Positions 17,654 through 27,656 of a stretch of DNA of 64,000 bases are shown here, piece by piece. A program made the translations under genes and the position numbers. Origin of the DNA: Colwellia hornerae (GTDB lineage: Bacteria > Pseudomonadota > Gammaproteobacteria > Enterobacterales > Alteromonadaceae); assembly GCF_007954355.1 (NCBI RefSeq), contig NZ_VOLR01000007.1, forward strand, positions 62,001 through 126,000, read 5' to 3'. The notes under the pieces are model-generated. The model worked only from the letters and a program-made list of their open reading frames with translations. It was not told where the DNA came from and did not search any database. How positions within the stretch are numbered: position 1 is the stretch's first letter; each line of letters begins with the position of its first letter.

Positions 17654-17748
17654 GCCAGTATTGGCAAACGTCGCTGACTTATCAATGTTGTTCATTATTG
17701 TCACTTTAACTTTTATTCTCATCAAACCAAGCAATAATCTCCATTTCT

Positions 17749-18894
17749 TTGTACAATATAAACAATTTTTATTGCCTTAGTGAATGTGGTTTGAATAAAT
17801 TACAAGTAGTCGTACAAGAACAACAGCAAGCGTTACAATCAACAGGTGACTTTCTCGCCTTAACTCGTGCTAATGAGTGGTCACTCGCAGGACGTTTTTC
17901 CTTTCAAGTTCAACATCAAGCAAGTAACAGCCAAACAAACGTCACGGTACTTGATACCGGTTTGATTACTTTTGAACCTGTTGAACTTCAAACCTCGAAT
18001 AAAGATATTGTGCTCTCAAGTGCCGTGCACGGTAATGAAACCGCGCCAATTGAAATTTGTGCTGAGCTCATTAAAAAGCTTATTTTAGGGGAGCTTGCCT
18101 GTACCGAACGTGTATTGTTTATTATTGGTAACCCGGCTTCAATTAATATTTCTGAGCGTTTTATTGAAGAAAATATGAATCGCTTATTCTCCGGTGGCCA
18201 TTCTGCTGATCAGGGCCAAGGCGCAGGGTTAATTAATAAAGAGCGCCACCGTGCTTTATTACTTGAAAATACCGTGCGAGATTTCTTTGAACAAGGCCAA
18301 TCGTTATTAAGTGGTACTGAAAGAGAACGTTGCCATTACGATTTACATACCGCCATTCGAGCTTCAAAAAACGACAAGTTTGCTGTCTATCCTTTTAGAC
18401 ATGGTAAGGCTTGGAAAAAATCACAACTGCAATTTATGTATGCCTGTGGCGTGAGTACTATTTTACTTTCGCATTCACCCACCACAACCTTTAGCTATTT
18501 TTCATCAAACGAGTTTAATGCCGACGCCTTCACTGTGGAATTAGGCAAAGTGATGCCTTTTGGTGAAAATGACATGACTAAATTCGAGCAAGTCAAAGAA
18601 ACATTAACCCGTTTGATTTCAGGGCAAGACTTGTTACTAAAAGACTATGATGAAAATGATTTTAGTATTTATGAAATCTACCAAACCATTAATCGTCAGG
18701 GTGAAAACTTTGCTTTAAATTTTTCGGATAACGTTGAAAACTTTACTGACTTTCCAAAAGGCACGGTACTCGCTGTCGATGATGGTAATGAGATTAAAAC
18801 AGATAAAGATGGCGAAGCTATTATATTCCCTAATGCTAATGTTGCTATCGGGCAGCGCGCATTATTAACCGTTATCCCCACATCTATCGAATAA
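17749..18894 (+). CDS. astE: Succinylglutamate desuccinylase
   Basis: 381 residues by the longest reading; the E. coli-like start aligns near residue 37 (GDFLALT), so the first residues are uncertain, and the start is TTG. The zinc site of the AstE/AspA peptidase family is visible: HGNETAPIE (His and Glu) and the later [14 protein letters not shown] (His). The enzyme releases glutamate and succinate in the last step of the arginine succinyltransferase pathway. No other ast genes are in the window; it stands alone between pgm and the bkd operon. Confidence 0.92.
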   Translation: MYNINNFYCLSECGLNKLQVVVQEQQQALQSTGDFLALTRANEWSLAGRFSFQVQHQASNSQTNVTVLDTGLITFEPVELQTSNKDIVLSSAVHGNETAPIEICAELIKKLILGELACTERVLFIIGNPASINISERFIEENMNRLFSGGHSADQGQGAGLINKERHRALLLENTVRDFFEQGQSLLSGTERERCHYDLHTAIRASKNDKFAVYPFRHGKAWKKSQLQFMYACGVSTILLSHSPTTTFSYFSSNEFNADAFTVELGKVMPFGENDMTKFEQVKETLTRLISGQDLLLKDYDENDFSIYEIYQTINRQGENFALNFSDNVENFTDFPKGTVLAVDDGNEIKTDKDGEAIIFPNANVAIGQRALLTVIPTSIE

Positions 18895-18983
18895 CGGCTG
18901 TAGTGATGTAAACTTTTATGGGCATATTGATGATATTACCGTATGTCCAAAATTTTACTTAGCTCACACAACTTGTGTTTCAG

Positions 18984-18999
18984 TTTACGTAAAGGTAAA
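18984..18999. promoter_or_regulatory. LiuR-like palindromic site upstream of bkdA1
   Basis: TTTACGTAAAGGTAAA differs at two positions from the TTTACGT..ACGTAAA-type palindrome that I associate, from memory, with the MerR-family regulator LiuR of branched-chain amino acid catabolism. It lies about 140 nt before the bkdA1 start. No regulator gene is in the window. Confidence 0.3.
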
Positions 19000-19136
19000 G
19001 TACGTTCGATTATTTACAACAGCTCATTGCGCAAAACCCAATAAGTACTAAAACTAAGTACACTTACGCTAAGAATAATGGGTATAGCAAATCTGCAATG
19101 AACATATTCCCTAAGACAAGAAGAGAAGAGAAGGCT

Positions 19137-20321
19137 ATGAACACTGACGTATATAAAGAAAGTCCGGTGGTACATCAACCCGCTTTTATTGATGGTCATT
19201 CAGTTGAAATTCCCATCCTCAAAGTATTACAACAAGACGGCACCGTATATGAAGGTGCTGAGCTTCCTGAAATTGATCAAGAATCAGCAACAAAAATTTA
19301 TAAAACTTTAGCATTTCACCGTGTACTCGATGAGAGAATGGTCGCATCGCAACGTCAGGGGCGTCTAAGCTTTTACATGACCGCACTGGGCGAAGAAGCT
19401 GCAAGTGTTGGTGGTGCTGCCGGTTTAAAACCTCAAGATATGATCATGGCGCAATATCGAGAACAAGGTGCATTAATGTATCGTGGCTTCTCACTTGAAA
19501 ACTTCATGAATCAAATGTTCAGTAATGAAAAGGATTTAGGCAAAGGTCGTCAAATGCCGATTCATTACGGCAGCCGTGAATTAAACTACATGACGATTTC
19601 ATCACCACTGGCTACTCAAATACCACAAGCGACCGGTTATGCATATGGCCAGAAGTTACAAGGGCTTGACGCGGTAACTATTTGTTATTTCGGTGAGGGG
19701 GCTGCATCAGAAGGTGACTTCCATGCCGGTTTAAATATGGCAGCAGTACATCGTGCTCCGGTTATCTTTTTCTGTCGTAATAACGGCTACGCAATTTCAA
19801 CACCCGCAGACGAGCAGTATGCAGGTAATGGTATTGCTTCTCGTGGTGTCGGTTACGGTATTAAAACGATTCGAATCGACGGCAACGATATACTCGCCGT
19901 TTTAAAAGCGACACAAGATGCTCGGACTTATGCTTTAGCAGAAAATAAGCCAGTACTTATTGAAGCGATGTCTTATCGCTTAGGCGCACACTCTACCTCT
20001 GATGATCCTTCTGGATATCGTACGCGTGAAGAAGAAGCTAAATGGCAAGCTCATGATCCAATTCTTCGTATGAAAAACTGGATGTTAGCGAATAAGTGGT
20101 GGGATGAAGCACAAGAAACAACGTTATTCGATAAGTTACGTGAAGAAGTCTTAGCGGCGGTAAAAGTTGCTGAAAAAATTGATAAACCACCGGTTGAAGA
20201 TTTAATCACCGATGTTTATGACGAACCACCAACGCTATTAAAAGCTCAACTTGCCGAGCTGAAAGTACATATTAAAAAGTATCCAGAAGCCTACCCATTC
20301 ACCGCGGGGAGAATTAAATAA
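19137..20321 (+). CDS. bkdA1: Branched-chain 2-oxoacid dehydrogenase E1 alpha
   Basis: 394 residues from the ATG at 19137, preceded by a purine-rich AAGAGAAGAG; an upstream ATG at 19098 adds 13 unconserved residues. The thiamine diphosphate motif is [32 protein letters not shown] (about residues 185-215), and the phosphorylation-loop region [15 protein letters not shown] is conserved. With E1 beta it decarboxylates the keto acids of Val, Leu and Ile. It overlaps the E1 beta start by one base (TAATG), so the subunits are coupled. The E3 lipoamide dehydrogenase is not encoded here. Confidence 0.95.
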   Translation: MNTDVYKESPVVHQPAFIDGHSVEIPILKVLQQDGTVYEGAELPEIDQESATKIYKTLAFHRVLDERMVASQRQGRLSFYMTALGEEAASVGGAAGLKPQDMIMAQYREQGALMYRGFSLENFMNQMFSNEKDLGKGRQMPIHYGSRELNYMTISSPLATQIPQATGYAYGQKLQGLDAVTICYFGEGAASEGDFHAGLNMAAVHRAPVIFFCRNNGYAISTPADEQYAGNGIASRGVGYGIKTIRIDGNDILAVLKATQDARTYALAENKPVLIEAMSYRLGAHSTSDDPSGYRTREEEAKWQAHDPILRMKNWMLANKWWDEAQETTLFDKLREEVLAAVKVAEKIDKPPVEDLITDVYDEPPTLLKAQLAELKVHIKKYPEAYPFTAGRIK

Positions 20322-21298
20322 TGGCACAAATGAATTTATTACATGCAATTAATAACGCACTTGACATTGCAATGACAGAAAATGAACGCGCCGTGTGTTT
20401 TGGTGAAGATGTTGGCCATTTTGGTGGTGTTTTTCGCGCAACCAGTGGTTTACAAGAAAAGTTTGGTAAGTTGCGTTGTTTTAACACGCCTTTAGTTGAA
20501 CAAGGTGTTATTGGTTTTGCTAATGGCTTAGCAGCTCAAGGCAGTGTGCCTATCGCTGAAATTCAATTTGCTGATTATATTTTTCCGGCTTTCGATCAAA
20601 TTGTTAATGAATCAGCAAAGTTTCGCTACCGCAGCGGTAATGAATTTGATGTGGGTAATTTAACGATACGTACACCATACGGTGGCGGTATCGCGGGTGG
20701 CTTATATCATAGCCAATCACCAGAAGCTTATTTTGCTCATACACCAGGCTTAAAAGTGGTTGTACCTCGTAATCCTTACCAAGCAAAAGGTTTATTGTTA
20801 GCGTCTATTCGCGATAAAAACCCGGTTATCTTTTTTGAACCTAAGCGATTGTATCGTGCCTCTGTGGGCGAAGTGCCTTTAGAAGACTATCAATTACCCC
20901 TTGGCAAAGCTGAAATTGTTACGCCAGGCAGTGACATCACGTTATTAGCGTGGGGCGCACAAATGGAAATAATAGAGAAGGCGGCTGAAATGGCTGCAGC
21001 TGATGGTATTTCATGTGAAATCATTGATTTACGTACTATTTTACCATGGGACATTGAAACTGTTGTTAATTCTGTTACTAAAACAGGACGCTTAGTTGTT
21101 AGCCAAGAAGCGCCATTAACGGCGGGTTTTGCTAGTGAAATTGCGGCAACGATTCAAAAAGAGTGTTTCTTACACCTTGAGTCACCTATTGCGCGCATCT
21201 GTGGTATGGATACACCTTACCCATTATCGCTAGAAAAAGAATATGTTGCCGACCACTTAAAAGTGTACGAAGCCATTAAACACAGCATAAATTACTAA
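20321..21298 (+). CDS. bkdA2: Branched-chain 2-oxoacid dehydrogenase E1 beta
   Basis: 325 residues, full length. [18 protein letters not shown] (residues 27-44), [19 protein letters not shown] and [18 protein letters not shown] are the typical transketolase pyrimidine-binding segments; the C-terminal transketolase domain follows. It forms an alpha2beta2 tetramer with the upstream subunit. It is 10 nt from the E2 gene. Confidence 0.96.
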   Translation: MAQMNLLHAINNALDIAMTENERAVCFGEDVGHFGGVFRATSGLQEKFGKLRCFNTPLVEQGVIGFANGLAAQGSVPIAEIQFADYIFPAFDQIVNESAKFRYRSGNEFDVGNLTIRTPYGGGIAGGLYHSQSPEAYFAHTPGLKVVVPRNPYQAKGLLLASIRDKNPVIFFEPKRLYRASVGEVPLEDYQLPLGKAEIVTPGSDITLLAWGAQMEIIEKAAEMAAADGISCEIIDLRTILPWDIETVVNSVTKTGRLVVSQEAPLTAGFASEIAATIQKECFLHLESPIARICGMDTPYPLSLEKEYVADHLKVYEAIKHSINY

Positions 21299-21308
21299 GG
21301 TTTTTGTC

Positions 21309-22895
21309 ATGAGTATTGATTTTATTCTACCCGATATTGGTGAAGGTATCGTTGAATGTGAACTAGTTGAATGGCTAGTTAAAGAAGGCGACGTTATCGT
21401 TGAAGATCAGCCTATTGCTGATGTGATGACAGATAAAGCGCTGGTACAAATTCCGGCAATGCATAATGGTACAGTTACTAAGCTTTATTACGCTCAGGGC
21501 GATATTGCCAAAGTACACCAACCACTTTTTTCAATGACCACAGATCAAGAGCAGGCCCCTTCTGCTGTGCAAGCCGCCCCAGTGGTTGCTACGCCAAGTA
21601 CGCCAGCTGTCGAACATTCAGTTGCGGCTAATGGTGAACCAGCATTAGAACGTGAAGACTTTATTTTACCTGATATCGGTGAAGGTATTGTTGAATGTGA
21701 ACTCGTTGAATGGTTAGTTAAAGAAGGTGATGTGATTGTTGAAGATCAACCCATTGCTGATGTAATGACAGACAAAGCGCTAGTACAAATTCCAGCGATG
21801 CATAACGGTACTGTGACTAAGCTTTATTATGCTAAAGGTGAAATTGCTAAAGTACATGCACCTTTGTTTGAAATAGAAAAGCTGGCGGTTAATGGCAATC
21901 AAACTGCAGCTGTCGCAGCAAAAGCCGTTGAAACACCAACTGTTTCTGCCGTTGAAAAAGTTACTGTAGCAACAAGTACTGCACCTGTTGAGACAAAGGT
22001 TATTAACAGTAAAGCTGTTGCTAGCCCTGCGGTGCGCCGTGTAGCTCGCGAATTAAATGTTAATATTCATGAAATACCGGGCAGTGGTAAGAAAGGTCGT
22101 GTTTATAAAGAAGACGTTGTTTCTTTCACTAAAGTGCCAGTTGTAAGCACTGAAAATGTAGCGCAAGTTGCTGCTGTTGCACAAAGTGGCGGTAAACGTG
22201 TTGAGCCTATTCGTGGTATTAAAGCGGCTATGGCAAAAGCTATGGTACGTTCAGTATCAACTATTCCTCACTTTACTTATTGTGAAGAAATAGACATGAC
22301 GAATCTAATGGCGTTGCGCAGTGGTATGAAAGACGCTTATGCGAAACAAGATATTAAATTAACTATGATGCCGTTTTTCATGAAATCGATTTCTTTAGCA
22401 TTAAAAGAATTCCCGATTGTTAATACGCAGGTTAATGATGATTGTACTGAAATTACTTATTTTGACGATCATAATATTGGTATGGCAGTTGACTCTAAGG
22501 TCGGCTTACTCGTCCCTAATGTTAAGCAAGTACAGAATAAATCTATTGTCGATGTTGCCAAAGATATCATGCGTTTAACTGACTCTGCCCGTGCAGGTCG
22601 TGTTGGGGCAGAAGATTTGAAGGGTGGTACTATTACCATTTCAAACATTGGCGCGATTGGTGGCACTGTTGCTACCCCGATAATTAATAAACCTGAATCA
22701 GCGATTGTTGCGTTAGGTAAATTACAAAAATTACCGCGCTTTAATGATAAAGGTGAAGTTGAAGCTCGTTATATTATGCAAGTAAGTTGGTCTGGTGATC
22801 ATCGTGTTATTGATGGCGGTTCAATTGCCCGTTTTTGTAACTTGTGGAAATCATTCTTAGAAGAGCCAAGCAATATGTTGATGCATATGTCTTAG
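21309..22895 (+). CDS. bkdB: Branched-chain 2-oxoacid dehydrogenase E2 with two lipoyl domains
   Basis: 528 residues. Two almost identical lipoyl domains (about 3-78 and 117-192) each carry the lipoyl-Lys in VMTDKALVQIP. A peripheral subunit-binding domain (SPAVRRVARELNVNIHEI, about 235-270) and the catalytic acyltransferase domain (about 296-525, with SWSGDHRVIDGG holding the active His) follow. Most BkdB proteins have one lipoyl domain, so the pair reflects a tandem duplication. Acyl groups are transferred from E1 to CoA. A terminator ends the operon. Confidence 0.96.
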   Translation: MSIDFILPDIGEGIVECELVEWLVKEGDVIVEDQPIADVMTDKALVQIPAMHNGTVTKLYYAQGDIAKVHQPLFSMTTDQEQAPSAVQAAPVVATPSTPAVEHSVAANGEPALEREDFILPDIGEGIVECELVEWLVKEGDVIVEDQPIADVMTDKALVQIPAMHNGTVTKLYYAKGEIAKVHAPLFEIEKLAVNGNQTAAVAAKAVETPTVSAVEKVTVATSTAPVETKVINSKAVASPAVRRVARELNVNIHEIPGSGKKGRVYKEDVVSFTKVPVVSTENVAQVAAVAQSGGKRVEPIRGIKAAMAKAMVRSVSTIPHFTYCEEIDMTNLMALRSGMKDAYAKQDIKLTMMPFFMKSISLALKEFPIVNTQVNDDCTEITYFDDHNIGMAVDSKVGLLVPNVKQVQNKSIVDVAKDIMRLTDSARAGRVGAEDLKGGTITISNIGAIGGTVATPIINKPESAIVALGKLQKLPRFNDKGEVEARYIMQVSWSGDHRVIDGGSIARFCNLWKSFLEEPSNMLMHMS

Positions 22896-22914
22896 TTTGA
22901 CGCTTTTTGCTATT

Positions 22915-22946
22915 AAAAAAACCTGCTAATGCAGGTTTTTTTGTTT
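22915..22946 (+). terminator. Terminator of the bkd operon
   Basis: AAAAAACCTGC-TAAT-GCAGGTTTTTTT, a stem of six G/C-containing pairs extended by A/T pairs, 19 nt after the stop. It is symmetric, so it may also serve the convergent gene ending at 22974. Confidence 0.9.
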
Positions 22947-22973
22947 ATGAGAGCATCCTTTATCAAGACTATT

Positions 22974-23708
22974 TTATTGGGTTAGGAACATATATATAGA
23001 AACATTATTCGATGAGGAGTTCGTTGATGAAAACTTCCACCAGGGTTGCGTTAACAAACCTTTAATAATATTATTCCAAGCATCTTCTTGTTTTTCAGTC
23101 ACTAGAATTTCGCAATAGGGCTGTTTACAAATAACTGATATTAAATCAATGTTCATGCCATCATAATGGGTTTGTACAAAATCTGAAATATTGTTTTGCA
23201 TGTTATAACCCCAATCTAAATCGTCTTCTTTTCGATGAAAATCATAGATGTCATTTCTCGTTTTACCTCTAAAGGCACTCAGGAATAAATTGAACGGTTC
23301 AGGAGCGAGTTTTTCCATTTCTTCGTCGGTTGCTACACTGCCATCAAATTCACTTAATTGATATTTTAAGGATGAGACTTTACGTTTAGATTTTTTATAC
23401 TTGTCTTTTAATTGTTGATGCTCAGCTCTTAAGTCTAAGTATTGTTGAGTCAATGCTTCGTCATCGACAGCGAGAGTTACTGTCTGGTTATTAGTTACTT
23501 GAGCTTGGGCTTGTGCAACGACAAGCGTTTGTTCTTGTTGATCTCTAGTCTCTTGTTGCTGAGGTGCCTTCAATATTGTTGGCGTCTCTATTAATCTTAC
23601 CGCAGGATAAGTCAAATCCTCTTGATGGCTTTGTGCGGTCCACGATGAAAGTCCATAGCCGAGTATTGCGCCAATGGTTAAAAGTACCAGCGCTTTAAGT
23701 GAATTCAT
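22974..23708 (-). CDS. Membrane-anchored coiled-coil protein of unknown function
   Basis: 244 residues. An N-terminal hydrophobic segment (about 5-25) could be a signal anchor. Then comes a Gln-rich stretch (about 45-80), a coiled coil (about 85-120, LDLRAEHQQLKDKYKKSKRKVSSLKYQLSEF) and a C-terminal domain (about 135-244) with two Cys in VICKQPYCEILV. I do not recognise the family; similar short proteins occur in marine gammaproteobacteria. It is divergent from the kinase-like gene at 23.9 kb with a 140-nt shared promoter region. Confidence 0.6.
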   Translation of the reverse strand: MNSLKALVLLTIGAILGYGLSSWTAQSHQEDLTYPAVRLIETPTILKAPQQQETRDQQEQTLVVAQAQAQVTNNQTVTLAVDDEALTQQYLDLRAEHQQLKDKYKKSKRKVSSLKYQLSEFDGSVATDEEMEKLAPEPFNLFLSAFRGKTRNDIYDFHRKEDDLDWGYNMQNNISDFVQTHYDGMNIDLISVICKQPYCEILVTEKQEDAWNNIIKGLLTQPWWKFSSTNSSSNNVSIYMFLTQ

Positions 23709-23864
23709 ATAAATCCTTTTATTTATGCTTTATTATTGTTTTAAAAGATATTACCTCAATAGAATTATCTTTCAAGCGCTTAAATTTAAGCGGGAGCTTT
23801 GAGTTAACATCAAGTCACTTTAGCGATATACTTTTTAGTAGAGCAAGCATTGTTAGGAAATCAA

Positions 23865-25706
23865 GTGCACGAAAATAAACTGCAACATTTTTATATTGCC
23901 GAAGAGCAATCGGTTTACTTATTAAACACTAAAGACGCTACTAAATTAAAAGTTTGGGTTGAATTATGTCAGCAACAATTAAGTTTACTGGGCTATAAAA
24001 ATATCGCCTTATTAGGAAAGGGCGCCTATGGATTTGTTTTTAATGGTGATGATGATTTAGGTAATGCCTTTGTTTTTAAATTTTCACGGATGAACTTACC
24101 GCAACATGTACAAGACAGACTGGCAGAAGAAGCTGAAATTCAAGCTGAGTTATCACATCGACGAATCCCTAAAGTTGTTAAATATTACAAAATTAAGCGC
24201 CAATCTATTGTGCATATGGAACGTGCACCTGGGGTTGATTTAGAAAAGTATTCTCAGCAACATGGTCCGTTAGCACCTGAGCTTGTTGTTAATATCGCTA
24301 TTCAGCTCGCTGAAATTTTGCTTTATTTACGCAATCCTAAAAAACACAGCAAAGGTAAACCCTATGTTCATGGCGATATTAAACCCTCTAATGTTGTTTT
24401 TAATGAAAAAACCGGCAAAGTTTACTTAGTTGACTGGGGCTCTGCTGTTGTTGCGCAGCTAGATGCGACTGGGCAAAATACTGCGAATAGCGTCATGGAT
24501 TTAATGAGTAGCGATTTGCAAAATACCAATGCGCGTTTAGGTGATGTTTACTTTATTGGTCAAGACCAAATAAGTGGCGCAATGTCTTCGCCTCGTTTCG
24601 ATGAACAGGGTTTAGCGGCAACCATTTATGCGATTGCGTCGGGTCAATCATGTCGATATGGTCATCAGGTTATTTCGCCACTTTCATTGGGTTTACCCAA
24701 ATTACTGGCGAAAATTATTGATGCTATGCTCAGCGACGATCTAAAAACTCGTAATAGCGCCGGTGATTACTTTTTTAAACAGTTACCTTATTTAAAACGC
24801 ATGGTGATGGCCAAACAGCATACGACTTTCGATGCTAAATCACTTATCCCTGTCTGGTTAAAATCAAAAACAAACAAAATTTTTGATACGGTAGTTTATG
24901 GTTCGAGAAAATCATTCTTAAGAGAGTCTACCGAGAGTGATGAATTAAACGAAATTGATGATGCGCAATTAGAAAAATATTATAAAAACTTTCTTATGGG
25001 CATGGGCGATAGCGAAAAAGCATTTATTGCTGCTGTTGGTCGGCTAGGTAATTTTCCTGTAGTCGGCGGTTTAGCGATACGTTGGCAGACCGACGGTATT
25101 TATATTGATTCTAATTTAACTTTGTTTGACCCAAATTTGAACGCTTCTTTTCAAAGTGCTGTTAATAATATGGTGCACCTTGCTCAAGGTATTCACCGCG
25201 TTGGCATGTTTAAGAGCTGTTTATTCAATGCTAGAAATACGTTGCATGTCGAACGACAAAGTAGCGAGCACGACTTTATTGCTGAGTTGGGACAAGAATT
25301 TTCTTTTGAGGTCAGTGATGTTGCTGAGGTTGACGATATCACGCGTTTACACTCGTACTTTGAGGACGGTAAAGACCCTGATGAGTACTTATACCTGCCC
25401 GATGAAATCATGGCCGTATTAGCGCGCTTAAATCTAATTCATCATACCGGCTGTATTATTTTCGAAGTGTTACCCACCCACTTAAAAATTCATAGTTATT
25501 TAATGTTACTTAACCATGAAAAAAAGCAAGAGCTGACTGAGTGCTTAGCTGAAATTATTACGCTATTACCGACAATTAAAGGGCAAGGGATCTCAGGCTT
25601 TATGAAGTTACCCTATAAAGATACCCGATATTTTGAACATATCAGCACTTTGCCTGAAAAGTACTATCCAAGAAACCCAAAAATTATTGAATCAGTAAAG
25701 GAATAA
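23865..25706 (+). CDS. Ser/Thr protein kinase-like protein
   Basis: About 613 residues from the GTG at 23865, which has TTAGGA 6 nt upstream; a TTG at 23850 is possible. The kinase domain (about 45-320) shows the glycine loop LLGKGAYGFVF, a likely VAIK-type Lys in NAFVFKFSRM, the catalytic loop HGDIKPSNVVF and the metal loop DWGSA, which is DWG in place of DFG and common in bacterial kinases. The later part of the kinase lobe is short. The C-terminal ~270 residues have no known domain to me, and there is no TM helix. Substrates are unknown. The VOC gene starts 2 nt after the stop, so the two are probably one operon. Confidence 0.8.
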   Translation: MHENKLQHFYIAEEQSVYLLNTKDATKLKVWVELCQQQLSLLGYKNIALLGKGAYGFVFNGDDDLGNAFVFKFSRMNLPQHVQDRLAEEAEIQAELSHRRIPKVVKYYKIKRQSIVHMERAPGVDLEKYSQQHGPLAPELVVNIAIQLAEILLYLRNPKKHSKGKPYVHGDIKPSNVVFNEKTGKVYLVDWGSAVVAQLDATGQNTANSVMDLMSSDLQNTNARLGDVYFIGQDQISGAMSSPRFDEQGLAATIYAIASGQSCRYGHQVISPLSLGLPKLLAKIIDAMLSDDLKTRNSAGDYFFKQLPYLKRMVMAKQHTTFDAKSLIPVWLKSKTNKIFDTVVYGSRKSFLRESTESDELNEIDDAQLEKYYKNFLMGMGDSEKAFIAAVGRLGNFPVVGGLAIRWQTDGIYIDSNLTLFDPNLNASFQSAVNNMVHLAQGIHRVGMFKSCLFNARNTLHVERQSSEHDFIAELGQEFSFEVSDVAEVDDITRLHSYFEDGKDPDEYLYLPDEIMAVLARLNLIHHTGCIIFEVLPTHLKIHSYLMLLNHEKKQELTECLAEIITLLPTIKGQGISGFMKLPYKDTRYFEHISTLPEKYYPRNPKIIESVKE

Positions 25707-25707
25707 G

Positions 25708-26082
25708 ATGAGTAATAAAATAGGTGAAATGGCTTGGCTAGATTTAACGGTAGACAATGCCAGTGAAATAAAAGATTTTTACCAGCGCGTTATTGGCTGG
25801 CAAGTTGAAGACGTGGCCATGGGTGAGCATAACGATTATGTGATGAAGAGTCCTGATAGTGGCGAAGCGATCAGTGGTATTTGCCATGCTACAGGGGGGA
25901 ATGCTGGAATGCCCGCGACTTGGTTACCTTATTTTTTAGTTGAAGATATTAACAATGCTGTGGCAAATGTTACCGAGCTTGGCGGCGAACTGCTCACAGA
26001 GATAAAGCAGGTAGGTAAAGATAGCTATGTGATGGTTAAAGATCCCGCTGGAGCTGTCTGTTCACTCTATCAAAAGGGGTGA
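25708..26082 (+). CDS. VOC (glyoxalase/bleomycin resistance) family protein
   Basis: 124 residues with the paired beta-alpha-beta-beta-beta modules of the vicinal oxygen chelate fold: WLDLTVDNASEIKDFYQRVIGWQVEDV at the start and VKDPAGAVCSLYQKG at the end. Many such proteins bind metal and act on small electrophiles; the substrate cannot be assigned. AAGGAATAAG before the ATG is the ribosome site and overlaps the end of the kinase gene. Confidence 0.8.
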   Translation: MSNKIGEMAWLDLTVDNASEIKDFYQRVIGWQVEDVAMGEHNDYVMKSPDSGEAISGICHATGGNAGMPATWLPYFLVEDINNAVANVTELGGELLTEIKQVGKDSYVMVKDPAGAVCSLYQKG

Positions 26083-26193
26083 ATTGAGCTTAATCGGTAA
26101 GGTACAATTTTTTCAGTGTGACTGCTTTTAAGATAATCTCGCGGAGTAAACAATAAAGCTGAGTAATAACTGAGCTTTATTGCGTGTTCAGTG

Positions 26194-27540
26194 TTAGCGC
26201 TCACTTAACGGGAATGCACCGCTGGGTAAGAATAGTCGCTGATAAAGATGGGTAGCATAGTCATCAGTCATCCCTGAGACATAATCCGAGATCACTCGAT
26301 ACTCGTTCAAGTTATGCGCTTTTGCATAAAGCCAACGCTGCTTGGTATGTTTAGGTAATAAACGTGTTGGATCACTGGCCAGTGCTTCAAATAACTCCAT
26401 CACTATTTGTTGCCCGCGATACTCGAGTTGTTGAATACTGGTTTGTTTAATAACAAATGAGAAGACAAAGTCTTTGAAAATTTGCAGTGCTTTTGCGGCA
26501 TTAACCGGGAGCTTAGCGTTATAGCGTAATAAGGGTTCAGTAAAGTTTATTGTCGAGTTTTCATTTAAATCATCTAAATATATTTCGGTAATTAAATAAT
26601 TGACTAAGCCGCCAATCGCTTCTTTTTGAATGTAGTGCTGTTCATTAAAAAGCTTTGCGGTTAAACGTTGACAATAATCTTGTAACCAAGCTTCATCGAT
26701 TGCTTTAAGTTTAGTGATAACTTCTTGTTCAAAATCCTGTTGGCTAACTACACCGGTAACTATTGCGTCTTCTAGGTCATGAATACCGTAAGCTATATCG
26801 TCAGCGAGCTCCATAATTGAACAATCGAGTGATTTAAATATTGTTTTATTATGTTTGTTTTTGGTGTTCTTTATTGACTGAAAAAGAGTGCGGTCAGCGG
26901 GTGATAATGGCGATAAAACCCAGGCAAACATTTCAGCGTCATCACTATATAAGCCTTTTGCTGGATGCCAATCAGCCGCTTTTAACTGTCTAAAAGTGTC
27001 GGGGGCAATAGGTAAAGGTAATTGTGTTAACTCGGTTAATAGTTGTGGATATTTTATTAAGCCTAATAATGTTCGACGTGATAAATTCATTCCGTAAAAT
27101 TCACTAAAAGGCTCTAAGTGTGAAACGATACGAAATGTTTGCCCATTGCCTTCAAAGCCGCCATGGTCGCGCATCATATAATTAAGCGCAACCTCACCAC
27201 CGTGTCCAAACGGCGGGTGACCAATATCGTGGGCCAAACAAATCGATTCAATTAAGTTCTCATCATCAGGAAAAAGCTCAGCAGATAATTGAGCATGCTT
27301 ATTTCTTAATTGGGCACTGATTCCTGAGCCAATTTGCGCTGCTTCTAATGAATGGGTTAGACGTGTTCGATAGAAATCACTTTGTCCACTACCCATCACT
27401 TGGGTTTTAGATTGTAAGCGACGAAAAGCCGCAGAGTGAAGTATGCGCGCGCGATCACGTTGAAAAGGACTGCGATGATCATTTTGACGTTTTGCAACAC
27501 TGGCTAGTTTTCGCTGCGACCAAAGTTCGTTCATAGACAC
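26194..27540 (-). CDS. dgt: dGTPase-like HD-domain triphosphohydrolase
   Basis: 448 residues, typical for the short dGTPase-like class. Metal ligands: RTRLTHSLEAAQIG (His), LAHDIGHPPFGHGGE (His-Asp pair plus His), and the later ELADDIAYGIHDLEDA (Asp). RDRARILHSAAFRRLQSKTQV is the conserved N-terminal signature. It hydrolyses dNTPs to nucleosides and triphosphate and affects dNTP pools. An AT-rich hairpin (AATAAAGCT...AGCTTTATT, 26152-26183) just after the stop may be its terminator. Confidence 0.93.
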   Translation of the reverse strand: MSMNELWSQRKLASVAKRQNDHRSPFQRDRARILHSAAFRRLQSKTQVMGSGQSDFYRTRLTHSLEAAQIGSGISAQLRNKHAQLSAELFPDDENLIESICLAHDIGHPPFGHGGEVALNYMMRDHGGFEGNGQTFRIVSHLEPFSEFYGMNLSRRTLLGLIKYPQLLTELTQLPLPIAPDTFRQLKAADWHPAKGLYSDDAEMFAWVLSPLSPADRTLFQSIKNTKNKHNKTIFKSLDCSIMELADDIAYGIHDLEDAIVTGVVSQQDFEQEVITKLKAIDEAWLQDYCQRLTAKLFNEQHYIQKEAIGGLVNYLITEIYLDDLNENSTINFTEPLLRYNAKLPVNAAKALQIFKDFVFSFVIKQTSIQQLEYRGQQIVMELFEALASDPTRLLPKHTKQRWLYAKAHNLNEYRVISDYVSGMTDDYATHLYQRLFLPSGAFPLSER

Positions 27541-27656
27541 CCTGTTATCTTGGTTTTATTTAAATTTTTTACCTATCATAATCATATATTTAAATGGTAT
27601 CAGTCACTAGCTAAATCTACTCGCCAGCTAAGCAACACATTACTTATTGTAACAAA

